Below are positions 36,293 through 49,715 of a DNA stretch of 64,000 bases, one piece after another (the stretch's first letter is position 1; each line of letters starts with the position of its first letter). Source of the DNA: Lysobacter sp. 5GHs7-4 (GTDB taxonomy: Bacteria; Pseudomonadota; Gammaproteobacteria; Xanthomonadales; Xanthomonadaceae); contig NZ_CP089924.1 in assembly GCF_021284765.1 (NCBI RefSeq), positions 2,126,001-2,190,000 on the forward strand, read 5' to 3'. The notes under the pieces are model-generated. The model was not told the origin of the DNA, did not search any database, and saw only the letters and a list, made by a program, of their open reading frames with translations. The position numbers and the translations under genes are program-made.

Positions 36293-36667
36293 TCAGGGCC
36301 ATTCCTGTGGTTCGTAAGTCCGCATCCAGGCCGATACGGTGGAATCGGCGGCGTAACGGTTGCGTAGCTGCGCCCAGTGTCGGCGTTCGCGCAGCACGCG
36401 CAATTCGTGTTCGCGCGCCAGCGCCTGCAGCGCAGCCTCATCGGCGGGCTCGCCGCCGGAGAACGATTTGAATGCTTCGTGTTCGGAAACGAACGCGCGC
36501 AGGTCGGACGGCAGGGCGCAGAAGCCGCCGTGGTGCTGCGGCGCCAAGCCTTGTGGGACGGCGCAGGGCGCCTGCGCGTCACCGACACTGTCTGCGCCGG
36601 GACCCGAACAAGCGGCCGCCAGCGCCAGCGCGGCGCAGGCGGCCCAACGTGCTGCCTTAGTCCGCAC
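36293..36667 (-). CDS. Hypothetical lipoprotein overlapping efpL
   Basis: 124 residues from a GTG at 36667, which gives an intact lipoprotein signal ([20 protein letters not shown], lipobox LAAAC). The start lies inside the last 11 bases of the EF-P-like gene in another frame. The mature domain ([21 protein letters not shown], then an Arg-rich helix) is not recognised. The overlap suggests translational coupling to efpL. Confidence 0.6.
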   Translation of the reverse strand: MRTKAARWAACAALALAAACSGPGADSVGDAQAPCAVPQGLAPQHHGGFCALPSDLRAFVSEHEAFKSFSGGEPADEAALQALAREHELRVLRERRHWAQLRNRYAADSTVSAWMRTYEPQEWP

Positions 36668-37223
36668 GTCCGGAGAATTCGCCGGTGGCGGTGTTGACCA
36701 GCACACGCTCGCCGTTGCCGATGTACTCGGGGACCATGATCTCGATGCCCGTGGACAGCTTGGCCGGCTTGGGACGCTTGGTGGCGGTGCCGCCCTTGAG
36801 TTCCGGCGGCGTCTCGACGACTTCGATGGCCACGGTCTGCGGCAACTGCAGGCCCACCGGCAGGTCGTCGATGATCTGCACGTAGCAGCCGCTGAGGTCT
36901 TCGACGATATAGCCGGCGTCGTCGCCGACCACGTCGGCGTCCAGCGTGTACGGGGTGTAGTCCTCGTCGTCGAGGAAGACGAAGGCGTCGCCGTCCTTGT
37001 ACGAGTAGGTCACCTGACGGCGGCTGAGTTCGACTTCCTTGAGCTCGTCGTCGCCGCCCACGCTCAGGTCCAGCTTGGTGCCGCCGGGCACCGAGTACAT
37101 GGTGAAGCGGAACTTGACGTTGCCGCCACGACCCTGCGGCGAGCTGCGCTCGATGTCGCGGATCTGGTAGGCGGCGTTGTTGTGTTCGATCACGTTGCCT
37201 TTCTTGACGTCGTAAGCTTTCAT
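36657..37223 (-). CDS. efpL: Elongation factor P-like protein (EfpL/YeiP)
   Basis: 188 residues. It aligns along its length with E. coli Yei[20 protein letters not shown] at the start, SPQGRGG at the loop tip (Arg where EF-P has its modified Lys), [54 protein letters not shown] and the C-terminal GRAD. EF-P paralogues of this type relieve ribosome stalling at a subset of proline-containing motifs without needing lysine modification. The ATG at 37223 is chosen; another lies nine bases upstream. A lipoprotein gene overlaps its 3' end. Confidence 0.9.
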   Translation of the reverse strand: MKAYDVKKGNVIEHNNAAYQIRDIERSSPQGRGGNVKFRFTMYSVPGGTKLDLSVGGDDELKEVELSRRQVTYSYKDGDAFVFLDDEDYTPYTLDADVVGDDAGYIVEDLSGCYVQIIDDLPVGLQLPQTVAIEVVETPPELKGGTATKRPKPAKLSTGIEIMVPEYIGNGERVLVNTATGEFSGRAD

Positions 37224-37317
37224 TGCATGCATTCCGATGTGTGGTTCGCTGTAAGAGGCGGCGGCGTTCGCGAGCGGAGCATCGCGACGGGCGTCGCCCA
37301 CACAGGGCAGGAGTGGG

Positions 37318-38088
37318 TTACTTCGGCGCCAGACGGGTGGCGCCGTCGAGGCGGATGGTCTCGCCGTTGAGGTAGGTGTTGCCGAGGATGTAGGCCACCA
37401 GGTCGGCGAACTCCTTGGGCTGGCCCAGGCGCGAGGGGAACGGGATCGACGCACTCAGCGACTGCTGCACCGACTCGGGCATGCCGTCGACCATCGGGGT
37501 CCAGAAGATGCCCGGCGCGATGGTCATCACGCGGATGCCGAAGCGCGACAGCTCGCGCGCCATCGGCAGGGTCATGCCGACCACGCCGCCCTTCGAGGCG
37601 GAATACGCGGCCTGACCGATCTGGCCTTCGTAGGCGGCGACCGATGCGGTGTTGACGATCACGCCGCGCTCGCCGTCGGTGCCGGCTTCGTTGTGCTGCA
37701 TCAGGTTGGCCGCGGCCTTGGCGACGTTGAAGCTGCCGACCAGGTTGACCATGACCGTGCCCTGGAACTGCGCCAGCGGCATCGGCGCTTCCTTGCCCAG
37801 CATGCGGCCGGCGCCGAGGATGCCGGCGCAGTTGACGGCGACGTTGAGGCCGCCGAGGAAATCCTTGGCGGCGGCGACGTTGGCGGTCACGCCGGCTTCG
37901 TCGCTGACGTCGGTGCGGAAATAGCGCGCGTTGTCGGCGCCGAGTTCGGCCACCGCGGCGGCGCCCTTGTCGTCGTTGAGGTCGAACAGGGCGACCTTGC
38001 CGCCGTGGGCGACCAGGTGCTGGGCGACTGCGAGGCCGAGGCCGGAGACGCCGCCGGTGACGATGGCGCGCACGGTGTCGAGTTGCAT
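37318..38088 (-). CDS. SDR dehydrogenase, 3-hydroxyacyl-CoA dehydrogenase type 2-like
   Basis: 256 residues. The Rossmann motif [16 protein letters not shown]-x-D cofactor choice (FDLND, NAD-type), NCAGILGAG, and the catalytic Ser ... Tyr-x3-Lys in [10 protein letters not shown] / AAYSASKGG are present. Overall length and motifs match HSD17B10-like enzymes of branched-chain fatty acid or acyl-CoA oxidation. With leucine-degradation genes in this window a catabolic role is plausible. It lies 94 bases upstream of efpL on the same strand. Confidence 0.88.
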   Translation of the reverse strand: MQLDTVRAIVTGGVSGLGLAVAQHLVAHGGKVALFDLNDDKGAAAVAELGADNARYFRTDVSDEAGVTANVAAAKDFLGGLNVAVNCAGILGAGRMLGKEAPMPLAQFQGTVMVNLVGSFNVAKAAANLMQHNEAGTDGERGVIVNTASVAAYEGQIGQAAYSASKGGVVGMTLPMARELSRFGIRVMTIAPGIFWTPMVDGMPESVQQSLSASIPFPSRLGQPKEFADLVAYILGNTYLNGETIRLDGATRLAPK

Positions 38089-38119
38089 AGGTAGGTCCGG
38101 GTCGGGGAAAACGGCGATT

Positions 38120-39478
38120 TTACCGGACTGGCCGGATGGCCGCTGGCGCGAGGGCGTCGCGGCCGGGCTCGCGGTAGACCGTGCCGTCCTTCACCACCAG
38201 CACGGGCTGGCGCAGGGCCTCGATGCGCTGGCTGGGGTCGCCTTCGAACGCGGCCAGATCGGCGCGCAGGCCCGGCGCGATGCGGCCGATGCGGTCGGAC
38301 TGGCGCAGGATGCGCGCGGCGGTCGAGGTGCAGGCGCGCAGGGCCTGGGCCGGGCGCATGCCCAGCCGCGCCATCCACTCCGGCTCGCGGTAGTTGTCAC
38401 CGTGGCGGAACACGCCGACGTCGCTGCCGCAGCCGATGGTGACGCCTTCGGCCAGTGCGGTGCGGAACGCCTGTTCGGCCTCGCGCAGCTTCGGCGTCGG
38501 CGGCGTTTGGCCGGGCACGTAGCCGGCGTAGTACTGCTCGGTGGATTCGACCGCGGTCAGCGTGGGCAGGTAGGCGACCTTGCGTTCGCGCATCAGACGG
38601 AACGTCGCCGCGCTGCCGCCGTAGCCGTGCTCGATGCTGTCCACGCCGGCTTCGATGGCCAGGCGCATGCCGGCGTCGCTGGCGGCGTGCGCGGCCACCG
38701 GGCGCCCGCTCAGGTGCGCGGCATCGACCAGGGCGCGCAGCTCGGCGGCGCTGAAGGTGGGTTGGGCGCTGCCGTCGGCGCCGATGCGGTAATCGGCGTA
38801 GACCTTGATCCAGTCGGCGCCGCGGCCTGCCTGCTCGCGCACCGCGCGCACGGTCTCGTCGACGCCGCTGACTTCCTGGGCGCCGCCGGGCAGGTGCAGG
38901 TCCGGACGGAAGCCGCGCGGGCCGGGGCCGTAGCTGGCGGTGGCGACGATGGCCAGGGTGGACACGAACAGGCGCGGCCCCGGAATCGTGCCCTCGTCGA
39001 TCGCGCGCTTGAGCGAGAGGTCGGCGTAGCCGGCGCCTTCGGTGCCCAGGTCGCGCAGCGTGGTGTAGCCGGCATGCAGGGTGGCGCTGGCGTGGCGCGC
39101 GGCGAGCAGGGTGCGGTAGGCCTCGGGCTCCTTCAGCACCTGGTCGTTCCAGGTCGCTTCGTTGTACGGATGCAGGAACAGGTGCGAGTGCAGGTCGATC
39201 AGGCCGGGCGTCAGGGTGGCGCCGGGGAGGTCGATGCGACGCGCGTCGGCGGGCGCTTCGATGCGCTCGGCGGGACCGACGGCGACGATCGCGCCGTCGC
39301 GCACCAGGACGGCCCAGCCGCTGTGGGCGGCGTCTTCGTCGCCGGTCCAGACGCGGTCGGGGCGCAACAGCAGGGTTTCGCCGCGCGGGGGCGCGGGTTT
39401 GGGGTCGGCGGCGTGGGCGATGGTCGCGGCGACCGTGAGCAGCAGGCCGAGCAGGTTCAGGCGTAAGCGGTGTTTCAT
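38120..39478 (-). CDS. Secreted metal-dependent amidohydrolase
   Basis: 452 residues with a Sec signal (MKHRLRLNLLGLLLTVAATIAHA). The amidohydrolase fold shows LIDLHSHLF (HxH), the lysine region DWIKVYADY, PVAAHAASDAG, DSIEHGYG and GCGSDVGVF (metal Asp), plus RIGRIAPGLRADLAAFEGDP at the end. It resembles imidazolonepropionase-related or prolidase-type periplasmic amidohydrolases; the substrate is unknown. It is followed 31 bases on by the SDR gene, so co-transcription is possible. Confidence 0.88.
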   Translation of the reverse strand: MKHRLRLNLLGLLLTVAATIAHAADPKPAPPRGETLLLRPDRVWTGDEDAAHSGWAVLVRDGAIVAVGPAERIEAPADARRIDLPGATLTPGLIDLHSHLFLHPYNEATWNDQVLKEPEAYRTLLAARHASATLHAGYTTLRDLGTEGAGYADLSLKRAIDEGTIPGPRLFVSTLAIVATASYGPGPRGFRPDLHLPGGAQEVSGVDETVRAVREQAGRGADWIKVYADYRIGADGSAQPTFSAAELRALVDAAHLSGRPVAAHAASDAGMRLAIEAGVDSIEHGYGGSAATFRLMRERKVAYLPTLTAVESTEQYYAGYVPGQTPPTPKLREAEQAFRTALAEGVTIGCGSDVGVFRHGDNYREPEWMARLGMRPAQALRACTSTAARILRQSDRIGRIAPGLRADLAAFEGDPSQRIEALRQPVLVVKDGTVYREPGRDALAPAAIRPVR

Positions 39479-39714
39479 CGGCAGGCCTCGCGGAAGATGG
39501 GGGTGCGCGGCTATGCGCAGCCCCGCGCCGAAGTCACTGGACTCCCGCTTTCGCGGGAACGATGGCAAAAACAACAGCATGGCCACGCAGGTGTGACGCC
39601 ACTCGTCCTTGCTCATCATCCCCGCGAAAGCAGGCTCCGCTTTATTTTCGGTGGCCGAGAATCCAGTGACTTAGGCACGCCACTTCAGAGTCCACGCCAG
39701 GCGTGTCTGCTTCC
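39479..39714. repeat. Inverted pair of CCCGCTTTCGCGGG-type repeats
   Basis: Near 39532-39562 the sequence reads GTCACTGGACTCCCGCTTTC then GCGGGAACGA. Near 39618-39672 the reverse form appears (CATCCCCGCGAAAGCAGG ... GAATCCAGTGAC). Together they make a ~140-base inverted-repeat unit of the kind that yields FPRKRES peptides when read through. No gene is seen here. Confidence 0.6.
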
Positions 39715-42291
39715 TCAACCCGGCAACGCAAGCGGCGAGCGGTAGTACTGCTGCAGCTCGTCCGGCATCAGGCCGGGCGCGAACAAGAAGCCTTGGCCGA
39801 CTTCCACGCCGAGCTTGAGCAAGAAGGCGCGCTGGCGTTCGGTTTCCACGCCCTCGGCGACCAGGCCCAGGCCCAGGCTGCGGGCGATGCCGGTGACGGC
39901 CTGGCAGACCGCGACGTCGGACTGGTTGTCGGGCACGCCCTGCACGAACAGCTGGCTGAGCTTGAGGCCGTGGATGGGCAGACGGCGCAGGTAGTTGAGC
40001 GCGCTGTAGCCCTCGCCGAAATCGTCGATGGTCAGCATCACGCCCATCTCGCGCAGGGAGTGGAAGGTGCGCATGGTGTCGGGCACGTCTTCGATCAGCA
40101 CGCGCTCGGTGAATTCCAGTTCCAGCGCGCTGCCGGGCAGGCCGGATTCGGCCAGCGCCGCGGCCACGCTGCTGGCCAGGTCCTCGCCCAGGAACTGGCG
40201 GTAGGAGACGTTGACCGCGACGCGGTGCACGTCCAGGCCGCGCTCGTGCCAGCGCCGCAACTGGCGGCAGGCTTCCTTCAGCACCCAGCCGCCGATGCCG
40301 ACGATGTCGCCGGTGGTTTCGGCGTGGTCGATGAAACGGTCGGGGCGCATTTCGCCCAGCGACTGGTTGCGCCAGCGGATCAGCGCTTCCACCGCCACCA
40401 CCGAGCCGTTGGCCAGGTCGACCTGCGGCTGGTAGACCAGATGGAACTCGTCGTTGTGGACGGCGCGGCGCAGGTGGGTTTCCAATTGCAGGCGGTGCAG
40501 CTGCTGTTCGGCCAATTCCGGGTTGAAGCTCTGCCAGCCGTTGCGGCCGCGGCGCTTGCTGTCGTACATGGCCACGTCGGCGCTCTGGATCAGCTGCTGC
40601 GAGCGCACGCCGTCGAGCGGCGCCTGGGCGATGCCGATGCTGGCGGTGATGCTGAATTCCTCGCCGTCCAGGCGGAAGCTGTCGCCGAAGATCTCGAGGA
40701 TGGAATCGGCCAGGCGCTCCGGGCGCGCCGGGTCGTTGCCGGTCTCGCACACCACCAGGAACTCGTCGCCGCCGAAGCGCGCGATCAGGCCTTCGCTGCC
40801 GACCGCGCGCTGGATGCGGCGCGCGGCCGAGGCCAGCAGGCGGTCGCCGGCGGCGTGGCCGAGCACGTCGTTGACCACTTTGAAGCGGTCCAGGTCGATG
40901 TACAGCACGGCCAGCGCGGCGCGGTTGGGATCGTCCAGCCGGCTTTCCAGCTCCGACAGCACGGCGTCGCGGTTGAGCAGGCCGGTGAGCGGATCGCTGC
41001 GCGCCTGGATGCGCAGGTTTTCTTCGTCGTGCTTGCGTTCGGTGATGTCCTGCAGGGTGCCGATCAGGCGCGCGTTGAGCGTGTCGCCGGCCTCGGCCTG
41101 GGCGATGGTGCGCACCCAGAAGCCGCGGCCGTCGGCGCGCATGCCCTGCAGTTCCAGATCGAGGTTGCGGCCGAACGCGATCGCGTGGTCGAGCGCATCG
41201 CGCAGGCGCTGGCGGTCGGCCGGGCGCAGGCATTGCAGCATCGCGCCCATGTCGGCCGGCACCGGGTCGTGACCGAGGATGCGCTGCGCTTCCTCGGTCA
41301 GATACAGCTGATCGGGGCCGGCCTCCCATTCCCAGCCGCCGATGTGGGCCAGGCTTTGGGCGCGGTCGAACAGGGCGCTGTCGCGCTTGATCGCGGTGAC
41401 GTCGGTGAACATCGACATCACCTGATGCGGGCGGTTGCCGCCGGCCGGGAACTGCGGCAGCGAGGTCACCGTGAGCCAGATCAGGTTGCGGCGCTCGCGG
41501 TGATACAGGCCCAGCACCACGCTGTCGACGCGCTTGCCGGTGTCCAGCGCGCGCTGGGCCGGGAATTCCTTCTGGCTCAGTTCGCGGCCGTGCTCGTCGA
41601 TCACCATCCAGTGCTCGCCGCGCATCTCTTCGTCGGCGCTGTGCTGGTGGGTCATGCCCATGATGCGCATGGCCGCGCCGTTGGCGTAGATCACGCGGAA
41701 ATCGGGATCGTGCACGACGATGCCGCGGTCGATGGTTTCCATCAGCTCGCGGTAGCGCAGCTCGGCGTCGCGGCGGCCGCTGAGGTCGCGCGCCACCGCC
41801 ACGATGCAGCGCCGGCCCTCGTGCTCGAACCCCGCCGAATGCACTTCGACCGGGAAACGGCTGCCGTCGCCGCGCATGTTGGTGACTTCGATGACGTAGG
41901 TCTCGCCGCGGTTGAGGGTTTCCCAGACCGGGTTGAGATGGTCGTGCGGCAGCTCGGGGTTGAGCACGTGGATGGGCTGACCGACGATCTGGTCGCGCGG
42001 CCGGCGGTAGGCGGCCATGCCGGCCTTGTTGAGGTCGAGCACGGTGCCGACTTCGTCGAGGATGCTGACCGGGTCGGGCACGGCGTCGAACACCGCGCGG
42101 TAGCGCGTGTGGGCGACGTCGGCGTCGTCGCTGCTGCTGCGGATGGCCTCGGCGGCCTGCAGCAGCAGGGCGCGCGTGGCCTCCGACAGACTGCTGTCGT
42201 GGCTGGCCAGTTCCAGCGCCGCCAGGGTCGCGGCCGCATCCACCGGCGACGGCGTTGCGGTCGGTTCGCTCCCGGGCGCGCGCTGGTTCAT
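39715..42291 (-). CDS. PAS-PAS-PAS-GGDEF-EAL c-di-GMP enzyme
   Basis: 858 residues, no transmembrane segment. Three PAS-type modules (roughly 60-170, 180-300 and 305-420) precede GGDEF (ARFGGDEFLVV, canonical, no RxxD I-site: GSEG at that position) and EAL (VVAVEALIRW, NVSYRQF, ELEFTERVL, TIDDFGEGYSAL, LVAEGVET). One EAL position differs: the usual K-I-D reads LKLSQLFV, replacing the Asp of the catalytic lysine strand, so phosphodiesterase strength is uncertain. The start ATG overlaps the HMG-CoA lyase stop (ATGA). A longer open frame upstream lies over that gene and is not coding. Confidence 0.9.
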   Translation of the reverse strand: MNQRAPGSEPTATPSPVDAAATLAALELASHDSSLSEATRALLLQAAEAIRSSSDDADVAHTRYRAVFDAVPDPVSILDEVGTVLDLNKAGMAAYRRPRDQIVGQPIHVLNPELPHDHLNPVWETLNRGETYVIEVTNMRGDGSRFPVEVHSAGFEHEGRRCIVAVARDLSGRRDAELRYRELMETIDRGIVVHDPDFRVIYANGAAMRIMGMTHQHSADEEMRGEHWMVIDEHGRELSQKEFPAQRALDTGKRVDSVVLGLYHRERRNLIWLTVTSLPQFPAGGNRPHQVMSMFTDVTAIKRDSALFDRAQSLAHIGGWEWEAGPDQLYLTEEAQRILGHDPVPADMGAMLQCLRPADRQRLRDALDHAIAFGRNLDLELQGMRADGRGFWVRTIAQAEAGDTLNARLIGTLQDITERKHDEENLRIQARSDPLTGLLNRDAVLSELESRLDDPNRAALAVLYIDLDRFKVVNDVLGHAAGDRLLASAARRIQRAVGSEGLIARFGGDEFLVVCETGNDPARPERLADSILEIFGDSFRLDGEEFSITASIGIAQAPLDGVRSQQLIQSADVAMYDSKRRGRNGWQSFNPELAEQQLHRLQLETHLRRAVHNDEFHLVYQPQVDLANGSVVAVEALIRWRNQSLGEMRPDRFIDHAETTGDIVGIGGWVLKEACRQLRRWHERGLDVHRVAVNVSYRQFLGEDLASSVAAALAESGLPGSALELEFTERVLIEDVPDTMRTFHSLREMGVMLTIDDFGEGYSALNYLRRLPIHGLKLSQLFVQGVPDNQSDVAVCQAVTGIARSLGLGLVAEGVETERQRAFLLKLGVEVGQGFLFAPGLMPDELQQYYRSPLALPG

Positions 42292-43181
42292 GGGGCCGCC
42301 AGCGCCTTGCCGACCTTGCTGCCGGTTTCGCGGCCCAGCAGCCCGGCCAGCCAGCGGCCGGTGTCGGCCAGGGCGTTCAAATCCACGCCGGTCTCGATGC
42401 CCAGGCCGTGCAGCATGTAGACCACGTCCTCGCTGGCGACGTTGCCGCTGGCGCCCTTGGCGTAGGGGCAGCCGCCGGTGCCGGACACGGCCGAGTCGAC
42501 CACCGCCACGCCTTCTTCCAGGCAGGACAGGATGTTGGACAGGGCCTGGCCGTAGGTGTCGTGGAAATGCACCGCCAGCGCCGCCATCGGCACTTCCGCC
42601 GCCACCGCTTTCAGCATCGCGCGCGCCTTGCCCGGCGTGCCCACGCCGATGGTGTCGCCCAGCGAGATTTCGTAGCAGCCCATCGCGTGCAGGGCCTTGG
42701 CCACGCGCACCACGTCGGCCACCGGCACCGCGCCCTGGTAGGGGCAGCCCAGCACGGTGGAGACGTAGCCGCGCACCGCCACGCCGTCGGCGCGCGCGCG
42801 CTCCATCACCGGCGCGAAGCGCGCCAGCGATTCGTCGATGCTGGCGTTGATGTTCTTCTGGTTGAACGCTTCCGAGGCGGCGGTGAACACCGCGATCTCC
42901 TCCACGCCGACCGCGCGCGCGCGGTCGTAACCCTGTTCGTTGGGCACCAGCACGGGGTAGTGCACGCCGGCCTTGCGGTGGATGCCGGTGAACACCTCGG
43001 CGGCATCGGCCAACTGCGGCACCCACTTCGGGCTGACGAAGCTGGTCGCCTCGATGCTGCGCAGGCCGGTCGCGGACAGGCGATCGATCAGGGCGATCTT
43101 GTCGGCGGTGGCGATCTGCGCCTTTTCGTTCTGCAGGCCGTCGCGCGGGCCGACTTCGACGATGCGGACCGAAGGGGTCAT
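42288..43181 (-). CDS. liuE: Hydroxymethylglutaryl-CoA lyase
   Basis: 297 residues, HMGL-like TIM barrel. Visible are the N-terminal EVGPRDGLQNE, ATSFVSPKWVPQLAD, HFHDTYGQALSN (metal histidines) and the catalytic cysteine signature SGTGGCPYAKGASGN. It splits HMG-CoA to acetyl-CoA and acetoacetate, the last step of leucine catabolism. It is joined by ATGA overlaps to a lipoprotein gene upstream and a GGDEF-EAL gene downstream. Confidence 0.94.
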   Translation of the reverse strand: MTPSVRIVEVGPRDGLQNEKAQIATADKIALIDRLSATGLRSIEATSFVSPKWVPQLADAAEVFTGIHRKAGVHYPVLVPNEQGYDRARAVGVEEIAVFTAASEAFNQKNINASIDESLARFAPVMERARADGVAVRGYVSTVLGCPYQGAVPVADVVRVAKALHAMGCYEISLGDTIGVGTPGKARAMLKAVAAEVPMAALAVHFHDTYGQALSNILSCLEEGVAVVDSAVSGTGGCPYAKGASGNVASEDVVYMLHGLGIETGVDLNALADTGRWLAGLLGRETGSKVGKALAAP

Positions 43182-43761
43182 GGTGCGGCTCCTGTGACGC
43201 GCTCGGCGTTCAGTGCCGGCGGCTGTTTGTCGAGCGCGCCGAATACCGGCTCCGGCCCATGCGCGAGCACGCGCGCGAGCGCGCGGCCGTTGCTGCTGAC
43301 CAGCACCGAACTGTCCTGGGGCGAGGGCTTGCGGCCTTTCAGCGTGCGCGCCTCGATGCTGCGTTGGACCGCACGCGTATCGGGCAGCCAGGCGCGCAGG
43401 CGTTCGCCCTCGATTCTGTACAGGACCAGAAACACGCCGCCCGGCGGCACGCTGGCGGCCAGGCCCTGCGGCGCGTCGCCGCCGAGCGCGCGTTCGGCGT
43501 CGCGCGGAGACAGCACCAAGTAGCGGTGCGGACCGGCGATGTAACCGCGCAAGCTCAGCTCGACGGTCTTGCCGTCTTCCACCGGCCATTGCGCGCGGCA
43601 ATCGCGGTCGACCACGGCGGGGCGGCCGGGACCGTCGCCCTTCGGGCGCCAGGTTCCGACCAGGTCCGGATCGCAGGACAGGGCGGCGGCGGGCGCGTGC
43701 TCGAAGCCGACGCAGGCCGACAGCGTCAGCGCGAGCAAGCCGATGAGGGCGGGGCGCAGGT

Positions 43762-43765
<4 letters not shown>
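43178..43765 (-). CDS. Hypothetical lipoprotein inside the liu operon
   Basis: 195 residues with lipobox LSAC (Cys about residue 18). The mature protein starts LSCDPDLVGTWRPKGDGPG and has a lipocalin-like LVGTW motif and beta-rich composition, but no family is certain. It overlaps the carboxylase alpha gene upstream and the HMG-CoA lyase gene downstream by four bases each, so it is translated with leucine-catabolic enzymes though it should sit in the envelope. Confidence 0.7.
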
Positions 43766-45771
<2,006 letters not shown>

Positions 45772-46151
45772 GGGCGGGTTCGCGTGTCGTTGCGCGGGCG
45801 CGCGTGGAAAGGGAGGCGTGCCGCGGCGGCGGGCCGGCGCGATGCGTCGATTCTCGCCGAAGGCGAGGGCCGCTGTCCTGTCGGCGGCCGGGCGCGGACC
45901 GGCGTTTGCGCGACGGGCGGCCCGCTTATGCGATCCGGTGGCACGTGGAAGCTGCCATACGCCGCAGTGGGGAAACCGGCTGGGCCCAACGGCTGCCTTC
46001 GTTCGCGGCCCGCAGTCCGGCGTTCGCTGTTTCCGGTGCCGCCGGATGCGGTGGGGCTATCCATAACCCGTCGTTCCGGCGAAAACCGGCACCCATTTCG
46101 ATCTTCGCGGACAGCGCCGCGCCGGCGAGCGCAATCGCAGCACTACGCGCC
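45772..46151. other. 380-base gap upstream of liuD
   Basis: No gene is seen. Around 46065-46110 there is a CGTTCCGGCGAAAACCGGCA hairpin-type repeat related to the FPRKRES class. The promoter for the liuD-liuE run should lie here, but no strong -10/-35 pair stands out. Confidence 0.5.
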
Positions 46152-46541
46152 TCAAGCCTCGGGCAAGTGGCAGACCGCCTCGATGTTGTGCCCGTCCAGG
46201 TCGTAGGCGAAGGCGCCGTAATAGTTCGGGTGGTAGTGCGGGCGCAGGCCGGGGGCGCCGTTGTCGCGCGCGCCGTTGCTCAGCGCAGCGGCGTGGAAGG
46301 CATCCACTTGCGCGCGGCTGGCGGCGGTGAAGCACACGTGCGCGCCGCCGGTGCGGGCTTCGCCAGTGCCGATCCAGAACTTGGGCTGCCGCGGCGGGCC
46401 GAAGCCGCAACCCTCGTAGCCGCCGCTTTGTTCCTTGGTCACTTCCATCACCGGCTCGTGGCCCAGCGTGGCCAGCACGGCGGTGTAGAAGGCTTTCGCG
46501 CGCGGATAGTCGGCGACGTTCAATCCCAGGTGGTCGATCAC
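46152..46541 (-). CDS. VOC-family protein
   Basis: 129 residues: MIDHLGLNVADYPRAKAFYT at the start and GAFAYDLDGHNIEAVCH at the end are the paired VOC strands with metal-ligand candidates His and Glu. It is close to glyoxalase-like proteins of unknown substrate. It starts 31 bases after the hydratase gene stop on the same strand and is probably co-transcribed with it. Confidence 0.85.
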   Translation of the reverse strand: MIDHLGLNVADYPRAKAFYTAVLATLGHEPVMEVTKEQSGGYEGCGFGPPRQPKFWIGTGEARTGGAHVCFTAASRAQVDAFHAAALSNGARDNGAPGLRPHYHPNYYGAFAYDLDGHNIEAVCHLPEA

Positions 46542-46572
46542 GATGCGGCTCCTTGCGGCGTAGTAAGGGGGC

Positions 46573-47355
46573 TCAGGGAATCCAGGCCGGCTTGCGCTTG
46601 TCCAGGAACGCGCCCAGGCCTTCCTGACCCTCGGGTGAGACGCGCAGGCGCGCGATCAGGTCGGCGTTGTCCGAATCGTGACGGTCGCGGTCGCCGTGCG
46701 CGGCCACGCGCCGCACCAGCGCCTTGGCCTGGGCCGCCGCGACCGGGCCGGCCTTGAGCAGCAAGTCGATCTGGCGCTGCACCGCGGCGTCGAGCTGGTC
46801 GGCCGGCATCACCGCGTGCAGCAGGCCGATCGCCAGTGCGGTGTCGGCATCGAAGATTTCCGCGGTCGCGAACCAGCGCCGCGCCTGGCGCGCGCCGATC
46901 GCCTCGATCACGTAGGGCGAGATCACCGCCGGCAACAGGCCGAGCTTGCTTTCGGTCAGGCCGAATTTCGCCTCGGGCGCGCCGATGGCGATGTCGCAGC
47001 AGGCGACCAGGCCGACGCCGCCGCCGAAGGCCGCGCCGTGCACGCGGGCGATGGTCGGCTTGGGCAGTTCGTCCAGGGTGCGCATCAGCCGCGCCAGGGC
47101 CAGGGCGTCGTCGCGGTTGACCGCTTCGCTGGCCGCGGCCATGCCGCGCATCCAGTTGAGGTCGGCGCCGGCCGAGAACGAGGCGCCATCGCCTTCCAGC
47201 ACCACCACCCGCACCGTGTCGTCGTGCGCCACGGCTTCCAGCGCGCCGGTCAGGGCGGCGATCAGGACCGCGTCGAAGGCGTTGTGCAGGGCCGGGCGGT
47301 TCAGGCGCAGCCGGGCCAGCGGGCCCTCGCGCAAACTCAGCAGCGGATGGTTCAT
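46573..47355 (-). CDS. liuC: Enoyl-CoA hydratase, methylglutaconyl-CoA hydratase type
   Basis: 260 residues, crotonase fold. FSAGADLNWMRGMAAA is the oxyanion and acyl-pocket signature with the DLNWM form typical of LiuC. HGAAFGGGVGLVACCDIAI carries the second oxyanion glycine, and the position of the catalytic Glu in KFGLTESKLGLLPAVISPYV is as in hydratases. Known role: hydration of 3-methylglutaconyl-CoA to HMG-CoA. It is divergent from feoA with ~85 bases to the Fur box. Confidence 0.9.
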   Translation of the reverse strand: MNHPLLSLREGPLARLRLNRPALHNAFDAVLIAALTGALEAVAHDDTVRVVVLEGDGASFSAGADLNWMRGMAAASEAVNRDDALALARLMRTLDELPKPTIARVHGAAFGGGVGLVACCDIAIGAPEAKFGLTESKLGLLPAVISPYVIEAIGARQARRWFATAEIFDADTALAIGLLHAVMPADQLDAAVQRQIDLLLKAGPVAAAQAKALVRRVAAHGDRDRHDSDNADLIARLRVSPEGQEGLGAFLDKRKPAWIP

Positions 47356-47437
47356 CGCGGGCGGGGGACCGATGTGTGGAGTCTGGCGAATGATAGCCGG
47401 CGCCCGCCGCGATCCGCCCCGGTACGGCCGGCGATGC

Positions 47438-47459
47438 TAGAATGAGAACAATTCCTATT
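47438..47459 (+). promoter_or_regulatory. Promoter -10 with overlapping Fur box upstream of feoA
   Basis: TAGAAT at 47438-47443 is a good -10. The 19-base AATGAGAACAATTCCTATT at 47441-47459 matches the Fur consensus AATGAGAATAATTCTCATT at 16 of 19 positions (my own count against the remembered consensus). Fe-Fur binding would occlude the -10 and repress feoAB when iron is sufficient. Confidence 0.7.
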
Positions 47460-47509
47460 TGTGTCCGGCCGCGGTCGCCGTCCATGACATCGTGTCCATT
47501 GGTGCAACC

Positions 47510-47820
47510 TTGAAATTGTCCGAACTGCCGCGGCGTGTCGCGGCCATGGTCGAGTCCGTCGAAGACCAGGCCCCGAACGACGCGATCGCGCGGCGTCTGC
47601 GCGAGCTGGGTTTCGTCAAGGGCGAGCGCGTCGAGGTGATGGCCGCCGGGCCGATTTCCGCCGAGCCGCTGCTGATCCAGATCGGTTTCACCCGTTTCGC
47701 CCTGCGCCGTAGCGAGGCGGCGCGGATCAGGATTCAACCGATCGGGAGTCAACCGATCGGAAGTGAGACGGTTCGGAACGAGCCGGTCCAAAGCCAGCCC
47801 GACGCGGGCGGGAGCGACGC

Positions 47821-47824
<4 letters not shown>
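47510..47824 (+). CDS. feoA: Ferrous iron transport protein A
   Basis: 104 residues; SH3-like FeoA domain LSELPRRVAAMVESVED ... RRLRELGFVKGERVEVM ... LLIQIGFTRFALRRSEAARI. The TTG at 47510 gives the usual LKLSELP start; GTG at 47492 and TTG at 47459 are alternatives, the last too close to the promoter. A ~25-residue tail (repeated QPIGS / SETVRNEPVQSQ) is unusual and derives from short DNA repeats. The stop overlaps the feoB start as ATGA. Confidence 0.85.
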
Positions 47825-49713
<1,889 letters not shown>

Positions 49714-49715
49714 GC

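Noticed and set aside
42292..43026. N-terminal extension of the GGDEF-EAL protein by 245 residues
   Set aside because: The open frame continues upstream only because it runs antisense-free over the HMG-CoA lyase gene in another frame. The ATG at 42291 overlaps the lyase stop and starts a normal PAS protein.
46538..47791. 417-residue minus-strand frame spanning the Fur box and feoA
   Set aside because: It crosses a promoter and two genes of opposite direction and has low-complexity DRLTPDRLNPD repeats. It is a shadow of liuC and feoA.
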